A stretch of DNA of 64,000 nucleotides from Dielma fastidiosa (GCF_000313565.1 NZ_HE578933.1:55426-119425); one strand, 5' to 3'. Shown: positions 16,554 to 26,104, numbered from the stretch's first letter. Translations and numbers: made by a program. Notes: generated from the letters alone by a model not told the origin.

Positions 16554-17921
16554 TTATTGAGTAAGCCGATTCAATTCTCTGATTTCAAGCAGACACAGCG
16601 GTACCGCAAGCAAAAATGAAGCTATATCCGCCGCCGGCTGTGCCCACTCCGCTCCCTTTAAGCCTAATAATGAAACCAGAAGGAAGAGTGCAGGAATAAA
16701 AAACAAGCCTTGACGTGCCATTGCCAAAAGACTGGCCGGCAGCGTTTTGCCAATGTTTTGCAGCAGCATATTCGTTAAGATCACAACACCCATAAAAGGA
16801 AAGGATAAGCATTGATAGCGCAATGTCTGCGCGCCGATTTCAAGCAGCAGCGGATCTTCACTTCTAAATAAAGCGACTAATGCCGGCGCCCCCAGATAGC
16901 CGAGAATCGATATGATAATCAAGCCGATCGTTGAAACCTTGATGCAGAAAATAAAAGCATCTTTAACTCTTTGGTAAAGACCGGCGCCATAATTAAAGCC
17001 GCAGACTGGCTGAAAACCCTGACCGAAGCCAATTAACGCTGAGCTGGCAAACGCTGTGATCTTGGATACGATGGAAAAGGCGGCAATCGCGCTGTCACCA
17101 TAGTCCTTGACCGCCCAGTTTAATGCGATAACTGCCACACTGGTAAGGCCTTGCCGGCATAGACTTGGCAAACCGCCCTTGGTGATTTGACGATAGCGTT
17201 CAAAGGTCGGCTTAAAATGTTTAAACCGTATGTGAATATTTCCCTTCTGCATACTGCCGATAAGCAGGAGCAGCCAGCTGACGAATTGTGCGATAATGGT
17301 TGCCAGCGCAGCACCGCCCACACCCATACCTAATGTAAAAATAAAGATTGGATCTAAAAAGATATTCAAGATTGCACCGGCGGTTATGCCAATCATCGCA
17401 AATTGCGCGTTCCCCTGCAGCCGCAGCTGATTATTTAAGACCAGCGATGACATCATAAAAGGTGTGCCGATCAAAATATATTTCAGATAATCAACAGTAT
17501 AAGGCAGAGCGGTGCCGGTAGCCCCCAGAAGCTTAGCCAGCGGTGTCAGAAAAAGCAGCCCTGCCGCGGCAATCACCGCCCCTAAGCCAATCGGCGTAAA
17601 AAAGCCGACCGCTGCCATCTTTTCTGCTTCATCATACTTCTTGCTGCCCAGCTCACGGGATATATAATTGCCTGAACCATGACCAAAGAAAAAGCCGATC
17701 GCCTGAATCAGCACCATGATTGAAAAAGCGATTCCGACAGCTGCCGAAGATTCAGTATTATCAAGATGTCCAACATAAACTGAATCAACCATATTATAAA
17801 AAGATGATACCAGCATACTGATGATCGTTGGGACTGACATGGCAAGAATCAAACGCTCAACGGGTGCTTCCGTCATCCTTTTATGCTTTTCATTCCGTTT
17901 TTGTTCCTCATATGTATCCAT
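16554..17921 (-). CDS. MATE-family efflux transporter
   Basis: A 455-residue MATE transporter with 12 predicted membrane helices in two homologous bundles (starts near LAMSVPTIISML and GLPSLCRQGLTS). It is a cation-coupled exporter; the substrate is unknown. An upstream TTG at 17927 leaves only 1 nt after AAAGGGG, so ATG 17921 at 7-nt spacing is preferred. It lies just downstream of the rpsU terminator with no room for an obvious promoter, so expression may depend on read-through. Confidence 0.92.
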   Translation of the reverse strand: MDTYEEQKRNEKHKRMTEAPVERLILAMSVPTIISMLVSSFYNMVDSVYVGHLDNTESSAAVGIAFSIMVLIQAIGFFFGHGSGNYISRELGSKKYDEAEKMAAVGFFTPIGLGAVIAAAGLLFLTPLAKLLGATGTALPYTVDYLKYILIGTPFMMSSLVLNNQLRLQGNAQFAMIGITAGAILNIFLDPIFIFTLGMGVGGAALATIIAQFVSWLLLLIGSMQKGNIHIRFKHFKPTFERYRQITKGGLPSLCRQGLTSVAVIALNWAVKDYGDSAIAAFSIVSKITAFASSALIGFGQGFQPVCGFNYGAGLYQRVKDAFIFCIKVSTIGLIIISILGYLGAPALVALFRSEDPLLLEIGAQTLRYQCLSFPFMGVVILTNMLLQNIGKTLPASLLAMARQGLFFIPALFLLVSLLGLKGAEWAQPAADIASFLLAVPLCLLEIRELNRLTQ

Positions 17922-17944
17922 ATCCAATCCCCTTTCTTATCAAT

Positions 17945-17973
17945 CAAAAAGACACCCCGTTTAAGAAGTGTCC
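17945..17973 (-). terminator. rpsU terminator
   Basis: Minus-strand stem GACACTTC / GGGGTGTC (two G-T pairs, loop TTAAAC) is followed by TTTTTGATT. Confidence 0.75.
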
Positions 17974-17985
17974 CTAAGTATTTAG

Positions 17986-18165
17986 TTATTTACTGCGGCG
18001 AGCCTTACGTGCTGCTTCTGATTTAAGCTTACGACGTACGCCTGGTTTTACATAAAACTCTCTTTTGCGAGCTTCAGCAAGGGTTCCATTTCTAGATACT
18101 TGACGTTTGAATCTGCGTAAAGCATCATCTAGAACTTCATTTTCTTTTATTACTACTTTTGGCAT
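17986..18165 (-). CDS. rpsU: 30S ribosomal protein S21
   Basis: A 59-residue S21, beginning [16 protein letters not shown] and ending in a strongly basic RKARRSK tail. The typical central stretch [20 protein letters not shown] is intact. GGGAGGG precedes the ATG. It has its own consensus promoter and terminator. In Bacillus rpsU also lies between mtaB and yqfC. Confidence 0.96.
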   Translation of the reverse strand: MPKVVIKENEVLDDALRRFKRQVSRNGTLAEARKREFYVKPGVRRKLKSEAARKARRSK

Positions 18166-18197
18166 TACTTACCCTCCCTTCTGATGCAAGCATTAAC

Positions 18198-18226
18198 ATT
18201 ATACATAATTATGTGATATTTTGCAA
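18198..18226 (-). promoter_or_regulatory. rpsU promoter with palindromic spacer
   Basis: TTGCAA (18221-18226), 17-nt spacer, TATAAT (18198-18203) on the minus strand. A perfect 12-bp palindrome ACATAATTATGT (18203-18214) lies between the elements and could be an operator. Confidence 0.65.
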
Positions 18227-18228
18227 GC

Positions 18229-18885
18229 TTAATATGAAGAATTTACATTTTCTTTTTGAAGAAGTTTTACACCGGCACTTGTACCGATACGATCAGCCCC
18301 GGCTTCCACCATTGCCTGAAGATCTTCATAGCATCTCACACCGCCGGCAGCCTTTACTTTACAAGCCCCGTGAACACTTTCTTTCATCAGCTTTACATTC
18401 TCCACCGTAGCACCCGCTGTTGAGAAACCAGTAGAAGTTTTAACGAAGGTTGCTTTTGCGTTCACGCAGCATTCACAAGCCTTGACAATCTCTTCTTTGC
18501 TTAAAAGACATGTTTCAAGTATGACCTTAACACAATGATGATCGGCTGCCGCTACCACACTGCGGATATCCTCTTCCACCAATGCATAGTTATGATCTTT
18601 TAAAGCGCCGATATTGATGACCATATCAAATTCTTCCGCGCCGTTAGCAAGAGCATCTCTAGTCTCAAATGCTTTTACTGCTGAAGTCGCTGCGCCCAAC
18701 GGGAAACCGATGACCGTACAAACCTTTACGTCACTGCCCTTCAGCGCTTCCGCGCAATATTTAACCCATGTCGGATTCACACAAACTGACGCAAAGTCAT
18801 AGGTTCTCGCTTCCTCACACAGCTTTTGAATCTGTGCCTGTGTAGAATCAGCCTTCAATAATGTATGATCAATTAACTTATTCAT
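18229..18885 (-). CDS. deoC: Deoxyribose-phosphate aldolase
   Basis: A 218-residue DeoC that splits deoxyribose-5-phosphate to acetaldehyde and glyceraldehyde-3-phosphate. It begins [13 protein letters not shown]. The Schiff-base Lys is in [10 protein letters not shown] second Lys lies in [11 protein letters not shown] 18885 overlaps the murE stop by 8 nt, with GAGGAGG upstream. Its partner pyrimidine-nucleoside phosphorylase is encoded about 25 kb away in this window rather than next to it. Confidence 0.95.
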   Translation of the reverse strand: MNKLIDHTLLKADSTQAQIQKLCEEARTYDFASVCVNPTWVKYCAEALKGSDVKVCTVIGFPLGAATSAVKAFETRDALANGAEEFDMVINIGALKDHNYALVEEDIRSVVAAADHHCVKVILETCLLSKEEIVKACECCVNAKATFVKTSTGFSTAGATVENVKLMKESVHGACKVKAAGGVRCYEDLQAMVEAGADRIGTSAGVKLLQKENVNSSY

Positions 18886-20344
18886 CTTTTCCATCCTCCT
18901 CGATGCCCAAGTAATATCTGCGGATGATTGCCCGTGCCGCCCGATGATCGCCAATATAAGGTTCCCGGCCATTTTCACGGTAAATGAAGGTTTCATCGCC
19001 TTTGCCGAGAATCAGCACGGTATCATCGACATTGGCCATCTCGATTGCCTGCCTGATAGCGTCATAACGGTTTTCAATATAAATATTGTTGGTATCTACG
19101 ATCCCCGCTTTAATTTCATTGGCAATCTCTCTTGGATCTTCATCACGCGGATCATCCTCTGTCAGAATAATCATATCACAAAATTCACTGGCAACACTAC
19201 CGAAAACTTTGCGTTTATGACGGTCACGCTTGCCGGCGCTGCCAAATACGGCAATGATCTTACGCTGCGGCTGAGTAATCAGCTTGGCGTATTCAAATAC
19301 TTTCTGTAAGCCGTCAGGCGTATGCGCAAAGTCAACGAATACGTTAAATGGCTGACCTTCATCAATGCGTTCTAAACGGCCGTCAACCTGATCCAGCGTA
19401 TCCAGACAATCCAATACTTTTTCAAGCTCCAAGCCGCTTTCATGCATGGCTGCGATTGCCGCCAGCAAATTATAAATATTATACAAAGCGATCAGATTCG
19501 TTTTCACTTCATATTCACGGCCCTGATGCAGCAGCTTAAATCTGGAATGCTGAGTGCCCAAGCGAATATCATCGGCCCGATAATCCGCATCATTTTGTAC
19601 GCCATAAGTTACCACCCGCGCGTTACATACTTCCATCAATGCGCGGCAGCACTCATCATCAGCATTTAATATGCAGACACCGTTCTTATTTACCATCTTA
19701 AACAGCTTCTTCTTAGCTTCAAAATAATTCTCAAAAGTACCGTGAAAATCAAGATGATCATAGGTCAGATTGGTAAAGATTACCGTATTAAAATCAACGG
19801 TATTCACCCGGCCTAATTCAAGACCGTGGCTGCTTACTTCCATGGCCACTGCCTTCATCCCGTGATCCACCATATCCTTAAGCGTTGAATGAATCGTCAA
19901 GACATCCGGTGTTGTCAGTGAAGGCGGTAAAGTAACATCGCCATAAGAAATAGAAATCGTCCCCATATAGCCGCATGGCTCAAACCGGGAGTGAACATCA
20001 CGGATGATTTTCGCAATCGTTGACTTGCCGTTAGTGCCGGTTACGCCGTAAACCTGAAGCTTGCGGCTTGGATAATCATAGAACTTATTAGCCAGACGAT
20101 TCATTGTCGCTAAAACATTTTCAACCTTGATATAGACGATACATTTACGCTTATTTTCTATTGGTTTGCTGTGAACAATGCAGAGAGCACCGTTATCGAT
20201 TGCCTGATCAACAAAATCATGGCCATCGCTATTGATTCCTGAAACACAGAAAAAGATGCTGTTTTTAGTCTTGATCCGAGAATCGAAACTGAGTTCTTCG
20301 ATTTCTATTTCCGGTGCGTGATCAAACATCTCTGATAGCTTCAT
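18878..20344 (-). CDS. murE: UDP-MurNAc-tripeptide synthetase MurE
   Basis: A 488-residue Mur ligase. It adds the third amino acid of the peptidoglycan stem to UDP-MurNAc-L-Ala-D-Glu. The ATP loop [11 protein letters not shown] lies near residue 105, the carbamate-Lys region is near [16 protein letters not shown], and the substrate-specificity motif reads [10 protein letters not shown]. Meso-DAP enzymes usually have DNPR, while Lys enzymes vary there. Retention of Arg leans to DAP, but the motif is not canonical, so specificity is open. It overlaps mtaB by 4 nt. Confidence 0.92.
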   Translation of the reverse strand: MKLSEMFDHAPEIEIEELSFDSRIKTKNSIFFCVSGINSDGHDFVDQAIDNGALCIVHSKPIENKRKCIVYIKVENVLATMNRLANKFYDYPSRKLQVYGVTGTNGKSTIAKIIRDVHSRFEPCGYMGTISISYGDVTLPPSLTTPDVLTIHSTLKDMVDHGMKAVAMEVSSHGLELGRVNTVDFNTVIFTNLTYDHLDFHGTFENYFEAKKKLFKMVNKNGVCILNADDECCRALMEVCNARVVTYGVQNDADYRADDIRLGTQHSRFKLLHQGREYEVKTNLIALYNIYNLLAAIAAMHESGLELEKVLDCLDTLDQVDGRLERIDEGQPFNVFVDFAHTPDGLQKVFEYAKLITQPQRKIIAVFGSAGKRDRHKRKVFGSVASEFCDMIILTEDDPRDEDPREIANEIKAGIVDTNNIYIENRYDAIRQAIEMANVDDTVLILGKGDETFIYRENGREPYIGDHRAARAIIRRYYLGIEEDGKDE

Positions 20345-21645
20345 CCTTTTACCTCCTCGATTTTGCCCTGCAGCATCCCATTTTCATAACCTGTAATGAC
20401 AACCGTATGAAATTGATTTACAACTGACGCATCGCACATGACAGTGACTGGAAAATACTGGCTGGCATGTCCTATTGCCAGCTGATTCTCCTGTTTTTCA
20501 AAAAGCACGCTGACCCGTCTGCCGATCCAGCCTTGCTGGTACAGCGCATAATCATTCCCGCTTTTTACATTTAATAGTTTGGCACGTTCTTTCTTTACTA
20601 AACCGCTGATTTGATTCGACATGCCTGCCGCCCTTGTACCATCGCGTTTAGAAAATGGAAATACATGCATAAAGCTGAACTGAATGCGATCAAGATTTGA
20701 CAGCGTCTCATTAAAATCTTCTTCTGATTCATCAGGAAAGCCAACAATAATATCGGTAGATATTGAACAATCAGGCAATAGTGCGCGGATCTCATCGATT
20801 CGCTCGATAAATGCTTCAATCGTATAAGGACGATTCATGGCCTTTAACACATGATTGCTGGCACTTTGAATCGGAATATGTAAATGCCGGGCAATCCGCT
20901 CATCCTGCTGCATTAAAGTAAGAAACTCATCACTCAGCTCATTGATTTCTATAGAAGATAAACGAATTCTTTGCAAGCCCTCGACCTCATTTAACAGCCG
21001 TCTCAATAAAGCGGTCAAATCAGTACCTAAATCATGACCATAACGGCCGGTATGAATCCCGGATAAGACGATTTCATAATGCTGATTAGCTACCAGCTCC
21101 TTAGCTGTTTTAATCACATCATCCATCGGCAATGAACGCTCCCGTCCTCTCGCGTAAGGAATGATACAATAGGAACAAAACTGATTGCAGCCATCCTGAA
21201 TCTTAAGAAAAGCCCGCGTATGATCCGTAAAGCGATGGATTGGCAGCGCCTCAAACACCTTAACATTGTCAATCTCATGAACCAGATTCAAGCGCTTCTT
21301 TTGTTTATAGGCTTGATCTACTTCTAAAGCTAAGCCAGCTTTGCCATCACTGCCTAAAATGAGATCAACACCTTCAATCTCAGCGATTTCTTTGCTGCTG
21401 GTCTGAACGTAACAGCCTACCACAGCAATAAATGCCTCTGGATTTGTACGGATTGCCTGATGAATTTTCTGACGGCTCTTACTGCCTGCCGTATTGGTAA
21501 CCGCACATGTATTAATAATGTAGATATCCGCTTTTTCTTTAAAATCCACTTCTGTATATCCCAGCTCTAAAAGCCCCTGAACATAAGCCTGGGATTCGTA
21601 TGTATTGACTTTGCAGCCGAGTGTACTCATAGCAAATGTAGTCAT
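20341..21645 (-). CDS. mtaB: tRNA t6A37 methylthiotransferase MtaB
   Basis: A 434-residue radical-SAM enzyme making ms2t6A at tRNA position 37. The N-terminal MTTase domain has cluster cysteines in TLGCKVN, INTCAVTN and VGCYVQ. The radical SAM motif CNQFCSYC is near residue 148. A C-terminal TRAM-like domain follows. GAGGTGATTAAA before ATG 21645 is decisive over the upstream GTG. Neighbours rsmE and murE; the rsmE-mtaB proximity is conserved in Bacillus. Confidence 0.95.
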   Translation of the reverse strand: MTTFAMSTLGCKVNTYESQAYVQGLLELGYTEVDFKEKADIYIINTCAVTNTAGSKSRQKIHQAIRTNPEAFIAVVGCYVQTSSKEIAEIEGVDLILGSDGKAGLALEVDQAYKQKKRLNLVHEIDNVKVFEALPIHRFTDHTRAFLKIQDGCNQFCSYCIIPYARGRERSLPMDDVIKTAKELVANQHYEIVLSGIHTGRYGHDLGTDLTALLRRLLNEVEGLQRIRLSSIEINELSDEFLTLMQQDERIARHLHIPIQSASNHVLKAMNRPYTIEAFIERIDEIRALLPDCSISTDIIVGFPDESEEDFNETLSNLDRIQFSFMHVFPFSKRDGTRAAGMSNQISGLVKKERAKLLNVKSGNDYALYQQGWIGRRVSVLFEKQENQLAIGHASQYFPVTVMCDASVVNQFHTVVITGYENGMLQGKIEEVKG

Positions 21646-21667
21646 TTTAATCACCTCAAACTAACTT

Positions 21668-21695
21668 ATTATACACTATTTCATCTTAAATACAA
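21668..21695 (-). promoter_or_regulatory. mtaB-murE-deoC promoter
   Basis: TTGTAT (21690-21695), 16-nt spacer and TATAAT (21668-21673) preceded by TG, an extended -10. It lies right at the end of the upstream hypothetical gene. Confidence 0.6.
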
Positions 21696-22448
21696 TCATC
21701 TTTGCCATTTACTTAACAGCTTCTCACCCTTGCGCAAGGCCTTTTCCGAAAGCCATTGCCGGCTGAGAATCAGCTGCAGTGCCCCACGCTCATCAGCCTG
21801 TATCAGATAAGGCAAAAGCTCGGCAAGCTCTGAAGGCTCAGCACATTGAGATAAAGACAATGAATACGATGCCTGCCCATTTGAAAGAACATATAGCCGA
21901 TGATTCAGTTTACAAAAACAGAAACATTGCTCTTCTGCCTCGCCAATCAGTTCAAGCTCAGTAAAACCGGCAGCGATTACATCCGCGCTTAAGCTTTTCT
22001 GAGTGATTAAAGAAGCATACTCATAACGCAGCTGCGCATACTGTTTTAATTCAAAAAGAACCATCTCATCACGGTAAATATCATTCATCCGCTCATCAAA
22101 CATCGGTATGAACACCTGCTTATGATTGCGCATCACATACGGCAAGGCTGCCTTCAGCGCATCGATTTCAATATTAATCAGTCTTTTCTTCTCTAAATAA
22201 TTTAAGCTTGACCAATAATCATTCATTTCGTAACAGGCTTTAAAAAAAACAGTTTCAAACGCCTGTTTGCTTAAAATACAGCGATACAGAAATTGCGCGT
22301 AAAAGAATTCAAGATCACTCTTGATGGGCAGATTTAATTTATCCGCTTTAAACTGTGATTGAATAAGCGGCAGCTGTTCTCGGCAGCCCTGAGTTTTAAA
22401 CAGCGGTTCACGCTGATCCTTTTCACATAATTTAATCAATTGTTTCAT
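21696..22448 (-). CDS. Hypothetical protein between rsmE and mtaB
   Basis: A 250-residue protein of unknown function. It has no signal peptide or membrane segment and is rich in Leu, Gln and Glu with several Cys (a CFCFCK stretch near residue 175). Much of it looks alpha-helical. It overlaps rsmE by 4 nt (ATGA), so it is translationally coupled to an rRNA methyltransferase. A small nucleic-acid-related helper role is possible from context only. Confidence 0.6.
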   Translation of the reverse strand: MKQLIKLCEKDQREPLFKTQGCREQLPLIQSQFKADKLNLPIKSDLEFFYAQFLYRCILSKQAFETVFFKACYEMNDYWSSLNYLEKKRLINIEIDALKAALPYVMRNHKQVFIPMFDERMNDIYRDEMVLFELKQYAQLRYEYASLITQKSLSADVIAAGFTELELIGEAEEQCFCFCKLNHRLYVLSNGQASYSLSLSQCAEPSELAELLPYLIQADERGALQLILSRQWLSEKALRKGEKLLSKWQR

Positions 22449-23188
22449 TTTACTTCACCTGACAGATCATAATGATAGCTGATGGCGTTTAAGGCAAATA
22501 ACGCAGCTGTCTCAGCACGGAAAATTGCTGTGCCTAAGCTTACCCGCACAAAACCAAAAGCCTCAGCCTTAGCCACTTCTTCCAAGCTAAAACCACCTTC
22601 CGGTCCAATCATTACCGCAATGGATGAAATATCCGGATGTTCCTTAAACACCGCCGCCAGATTGCAGGCTTTTAAATCCGCATCCTCATAGGCTATCAGC
22701 TTTAAGTCGGCCTGCACGCCCAGTACCTGATCAAAATCAGCGCTAGCCAGCACCGGTGTCTGATGAGCCCGCTTGCATTGTTCACAAGCCTCTAAAGCAA
22801 TCTTATTCCAACGCATCAGCTTTTTATCCGCCTTCTCTTCTTTGGCTTTCACGACACAGCGGCTGCTGATCATCGGCTGAATCTCATAGGCACCGCATTC
22901 ACATGCCTTCTGCAGCAGATAATCCCATTTATCCCCCTTAATCAATCCCATAATAAGCGTTGTTTTAACCCTTGAAGCATTTAAAGGGAGGGCCTCAAGC
23001 ACCAAGCCGGCCACTTGATCATCGGCGAATTCAATGGCTGTCAAATAGGGCTGTTCACACGTATCCACCACCCGCACCTGACTGCCTTGTTTCATCCGCA
23101 ATACATTCTTTATATGATGTGCCTGTTCCTTATTAAAAACAAACCGTTCATCGATATTTAATTTACCTTGTACAAAATACTGCTGCAT
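22445..23188 (-). CDS. rsmE: 16S rRNA m3U1498 methyltransferase RsmE
   Basis: A 247-residue SPOUT-class methyltransferase. An N-terminal PUA-like segment (HHIKNVLRMKQG) is followed by the SPOUT knot with MIGPEGGFSLEEV and VSLGTAIFRAETA, both family hallmarks. GCAGGTGATGTT precedes ATG 23188, so the longer upstream frame is not used. It overlaps the next gene by 4 nt. Confidence 0.95.
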   Translation of the reverse strand: MQQYFVQGKLNIDERFVFNKEQAHHIKNVLRMKQGSQVRVVDTCEQPYLTAIEFADDQVAGLVLEALPLNASRVKTTLIMGLIKGDKWDYLLQKACECGAYEIQPMISSRCVVKAKEEKADKKLMRWNKIALEACEQCKRAHQTPVLASADFDQVLGVQADLKLIAYEDADLKACNLAAVFKEHPDISSIAVMIGPEGGFSLEEVAKAEAFGFVRVSLGTAIFRAETAALFALNAISYHYDLSGEVK

Positions 23189-23242
23189 AACATCACCTGC
23201 AACCATTTTAACGTATTTACCAATAAACTGCAATTAAAGGCA

Positions 23243-23267
23243 AGAAAAAAGGGCAGCTTCTGCCCTT
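23243..23267 (-). terminator. Terminator after the second MATE gene
   Basis: Stem AAGGGCAG / CTGCCCTT with loop AAG, followed by TTTTTTC, on the minus strand. Confidence 0.85.
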
Positions 23268-23273
23268 GTTCAA

Positions 23274-24683
23274 TCAAGCCCCCTGGATTTTCAATTCATG
23301 AAGTTCAATGAGCGAAGTCTCATGTTCCTTATCCAAATGCCTTAAAAGATACGTACTTATGAAGATGACCACGATAAATGATATTACATCGGCAATTGGA
23401 GCCGAAACCAAGACGCCCTCAACCCCAAAGGATATCGGTAAAACCAATACCAACGGTACACTTAAAACAAAATCACGCAGTAAGGATAAGCCCATTGATA
23501 ACATCGGTTTGCCTAATGACTGCAGGAAGATGCTGGTCGCTTTTTGGATACAGCATAAAAGAATCGTTCCTAGATAGCACCTAAAGGCCATAACCGCAAA
23601 TTCATTGTATAATTCATTTTCACTGCCGAAGATGCGAATGATCTGTAAGGGGAAGCACTCAAAACAAATTGTCGCGATAATTCCGACGGTGATTTCCGCA
23701 AGAATCATCGTTTTAAATATCTGTTTGACGCGTTTCATTTCCTTGGCGCCATAGTTATAACCAACAATTGGCTGTGAACCTGCCGCAATACCAACCACAA
23801 AGGAAATAACGATCTGGAATACTTTCATGACAATGCCCACTACCGTTAATGGAATATCAGCGCCATATTTTGATTGTGCGCCATAAGTTACCAATACATT
23901 ATTCATGACACCCATAATCACTACAATTGAAATCTGTGTCAGAAAGCTGCTGATACCTAATGGCAGAATTCTTTTCAGTAATTTTGTGCGAAGCATAAAG
24001 CTGCCCTTGTGTAACTGAATTGATTTAGTGTGCTTTAGGTAATACAAGGCTAAAATTGCGGAAACAAATTGCCCAAGGATAGTAGCTAATGCGGCTCCCA
24101 TCATACCCCAGCCAAAAATAAAGATGGCGATTGGATCAAGAATGACATTAATGATGCAGCCAGCCAAAGTTGATAACATTGCAAATTGCGGACTGCCGTC
24201 AGCACGAATGATTGAATTCATCATATTAGCAAACATAAAGCAAGGAATACCGATAACAATATAGCTGTAATATTCTGATGCATAAGCAAGGGTATTTGCC
24301 GTTGCGCCAAAGCTCATTAAAATATGATTCTTGAAAATAATTAATAATGTGGTAAGAACGATTGAAACAATCAAAGTAAACACAACCGCATTTCCTACAC
24401 TGCGATGTGCATTCTCCTCATCCTTACTCCCTTGACAAATACTCAGATAGGCTGCACAGCCATCACCAATGAGCAATGCAATAGATAAGGCTAGTATTGT
24501 TACCGGGAATACGACATTAGTCGCACCATTGCCCAGATAACCGATGCCTTGACCGATAAAAATTTGATCCACGATATTGTATAAAGCGGATACTAACAAG
24601 GACATTGTACAGGGTATAGAAAACTTCAGCATCAGCTTAACAACTGATTCCTCTGCCAAATAATGATTCATACTATTTTTCAT
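23274..24683 (-). CDS. MATE-family multidrug transporter, MepA-like
   Basis: A 469-residue MATE exporter with 12 membrane helices and the DinF/NorM-type start ESVVKLMLKFSIPCTMSLLVSALYN split over helix 1. The GPxGCxxN-like bundles repeat after residue 240. ATG 24683 follows GGAGG by 5 nt. It lies downstream of an AraC-type regulator and of a structured leader ending in a T run. That context fits MepA-type exporters controlled by small cationic ligands, but the ligand is not determined. Confidence 0.9.
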   Translation of the reverse strand: MKNSMNHYLAEESVVKLMLKFSIPCTMSLLVSALYNIVDQIFIGQGIGYLGNGATNVVFPVTILALSIALLIGDGCAAYLSICQGSKDEENAHRSVGNAVVFTLIVSIVLTTLLIIFKNHILMSFGATANTLAYASEYYSYIVIGIPCFMFANMMNSIIRADGSPQFAMLSTLAGCIINVILDPIAIFIFGWGMMGAALATILGQFVSAILALYYLKHTKSIQLHKGSFMLRTKLLKRILPLGISSFLTQISIVVIMGVMNNVLVTYGAQSKYGADIPLTVVGIVMKVFQIVISFVVGIAAGSQPIVGYNYGAKEMKRVKQIFKTMILAEITVGIIATICFECFPLQIIRIFGSENELYNEFAVMAFRCYLGTILLCCIQKATSIFLQSLGKPMLSMGLSLLRDFVLSVPLVLVLPISFGVEGVLVSAPIADVISFIVVIFISTYLLRHLDKEHETSLIELHELKIQGA

Positions 24684-24774
24684 AAAAACCTCCATTTTCA
24701 CATAATAAAAAGACCACAGCTTTAGCTTGCCACGCGATTGACCCTCGCATATAAGCTGCAGTCGTAGTCTTCAT
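24673..24774 (-). CDS. Possible 33-codon leader ORF within the MATE leader
   Basis: A short open frame starting MKTTTAAYMRGSIAWQ runs through the whole structured leader and ends at TAG just after the MATE ATG. No good Shine-Dalgarno is visible. It may be a real leader peptide or only an accidental frame across a conserved RNA; I favour the RNA reading. Confidence 0.25.
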   Translation of the reverse strand: MKTTTAAYMRGSIAWQAKAVVFLLCENGGFYEK

Positions 24775-24776
24775 GT
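24698..24776 (-). ncRNA. Structured 5' leader of the MATE gene, candidate riboswitch
   Basis: The ~75-nt leader starts near 24776. Nested pairings: AAGACTAC with GTGGTCTT, AGCTT with AAGCT, and GCGA with TCGC around loop GGGTCAA. TTTTTATT follows the outer stem, and then GGAGG. This is a terminator-type switch in front of a MATE transporter. The context is that described for guanidine-IV (mepA motif) riboswitches. I could not align it to that consensus, so the class is a hypothesis. Confidence 0.5.
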
Positions 24777-24784
24777 GTGTCAGT

Positions 24785-24813
24785 ATAACACAAATAAATT
24801 TGTCTCGTAAGAT
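24785..24813 (-). promoter_or_regulatory. MATE promoter with inverted repeat in the spacer
   Basis: Minus strand: TTACGA, 17 nt, TATACT (preceded by TGT). The spacer holds a perfect inverted repeat ACAAAT-TT-ATTTGT, a plausible operator. The neighbouring AraC-type regulator is the obvious candidate to bind it. Confidence 0.45.
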
Positions 24814-24822
24814 ATTTTTTTA

Positions 24823-26052
24823 TTATTTTTGATTAATCTGACGGTATTCCTGCGGCCGCATGGCGGTCAGCTGTTTGAATTTCATACAGAAATATTGAAC
24901 GTTCTGCATACCGCACTGCAGAGCAATCTCACCAATTTTTAAATTTGTCTCACATAATAAATGCTTTGCCTTGCGAATCCTAAGCTCATTGATGAAATAT
25001 GGCAGACTGACACCCATTTCCGCATTAAAGACACGGCTTAAGTAAGAAGCGGAGACATTCATTGCATCAGCAATCTCATATAGACTGATACTCTCCTGAT
25101 AATGACGGTTAACATATTGAATAGTGTTAATAATCAGCGGGCTGATAGCGGCTTTATGTTCTGTTTTAAATTGGCAGAAGGTAAGCAGCAGATTAAACAG
25201 CGATGCCTCAAATTCTTCAATAGCGCAGTATTGTTCTAACCGCAGCACCTCATTGATCCGTTCTTCAAAATCGAGACGAAACTGCAAATTCAAAATCAGC
25301 AGCATTTTCTTAAGTTCAGAAATAATATCATATGTCAGGATAACATCCATGCTTCTTTTCAGTGACAGCATTATTTCATGTACGATGAATCGCATATTTT
25401 CAAGTTTACCGTCAAGCAGATTTTGCTGCAGCTTCTGAACCATCGGTATCAAATCAATCAATTTCACATTCTGACGGTCTTTGATAAACATTGACGCCTG
25501 CATCGAACACGGACGCATTTTATAAAAAGCCAGCCGATGGCTATTCCTTAACTGTTTAAATGCTGACTGAAAGTGCGCATATGAAACAATTGGTTCTGAA
25601 TACAGCGTTATGCTGCTTAAATATGGATGCTTAACCTGCCTTGCTTCAATGAATTGCTGCTGCAGCTTTTTTTGAATCTGATCAGCAATGATGGGTATTG
25701 GCAATTCCTTGCTTGTTTTAGGTGTAATCATGACCGCAATTAATTTTGATGAGTCATAATTGACCGCACTCATTTCCTTTTCAAATTCATAAGTCTGTTC
25801 AAGGGATACCAGCAAGTATTTAACAGCGGCAAAAATATCCAGATAATTTTCACGGTTTAAGTTTAATTTACTATTATAAAAACGCTTTTCAATACCGGCA
25901 AGAATCAAATAGCAGTTATTAAAATCTATTTTCAGCTCAACATTCATTTCCTGCATCATTTCTAAAAGCTGATCATATTGCTGACCAAAAAGACTTTCAT
26001 TTATAATGTATCGTTTGCAAGTTTCAATTTGCTGCTGCTTGAAATTATCCAT
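24823..26052 (-). CDS. AraC-family transcriptional regulator
   Basis: A 409-residue regulator. The last ~100 residues form the double helix-turn-helix of AraC proteins: SLYEIADAMNVSASYLSRVFNAEMG, then KIGEIALQCGMQNVQYFCMKFKQ. Residues 1-300 are a helical domain without a recognised sensor, and no receiver domain is visible. AGAGGTACTT precedes ATG 26052. It lies between a secreted flavoprotein and the MATE gene, both on the same strand, and may regulate either. Confidence 0.88.
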   Translation of the reverse strand: MDNFKQQQIETCKRYIINESLFGQQYDQLLEMMQEMNVELKIDFNNCYLILAGIEKRFYNSKLNLNRENYLDIFAAVKYLLVSLEQTYEFEKEMSAVNYDSSKLIAVMITPKTSKELPIPIIADQIQKKLQQQFIEARQVKHPYLSSITLYSEPIVSYAHFQSAFKQLRNSHRLAFYKMRPCSMQASMFIKDRQNVKLIDLIPMVQKLQQNLLDGKLENMRFIVHEIMLSLKRSMDVILTYDIISELKKMLLILNLQFRLDFEERINEVLRLEQYCAIEEFEASLFNLLLTFCQFKTEHKAAISPLIINTIQYVNRHYQESISLYEIADAMNVSASYLSRVFNAEMGVSLPYFINELRIRKAKHLLCETNLKIGEIALQCGMQNVQYFCMKFKQLTAMRPQEYRQINQK

Positions 26053-26077
26053 AAGTACCTCTTTTTTATTATAAAGC

Positions 26078-26104
26078 AGGCAGTCTAAATTATCCAGACT
26101 GCCT
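26078..26104 (-). terminator. Hairpin after the FMN/FAD reductase gene
   Basis: A perfect 9-bp stem AGGCAGTCT / AGACTGCCT with a 9-nt loop. The T tract is poor (GCTTTATAAT), so termination may be partial with read-through into araC. Confidence 0.5.

Noticed and set aside
16554..24683. The two MATE genes as a recent tandem duplication
   Set aside because: Their sequences differ widely in the N-terminal part and they lie over 5 kb apart with core genes between.
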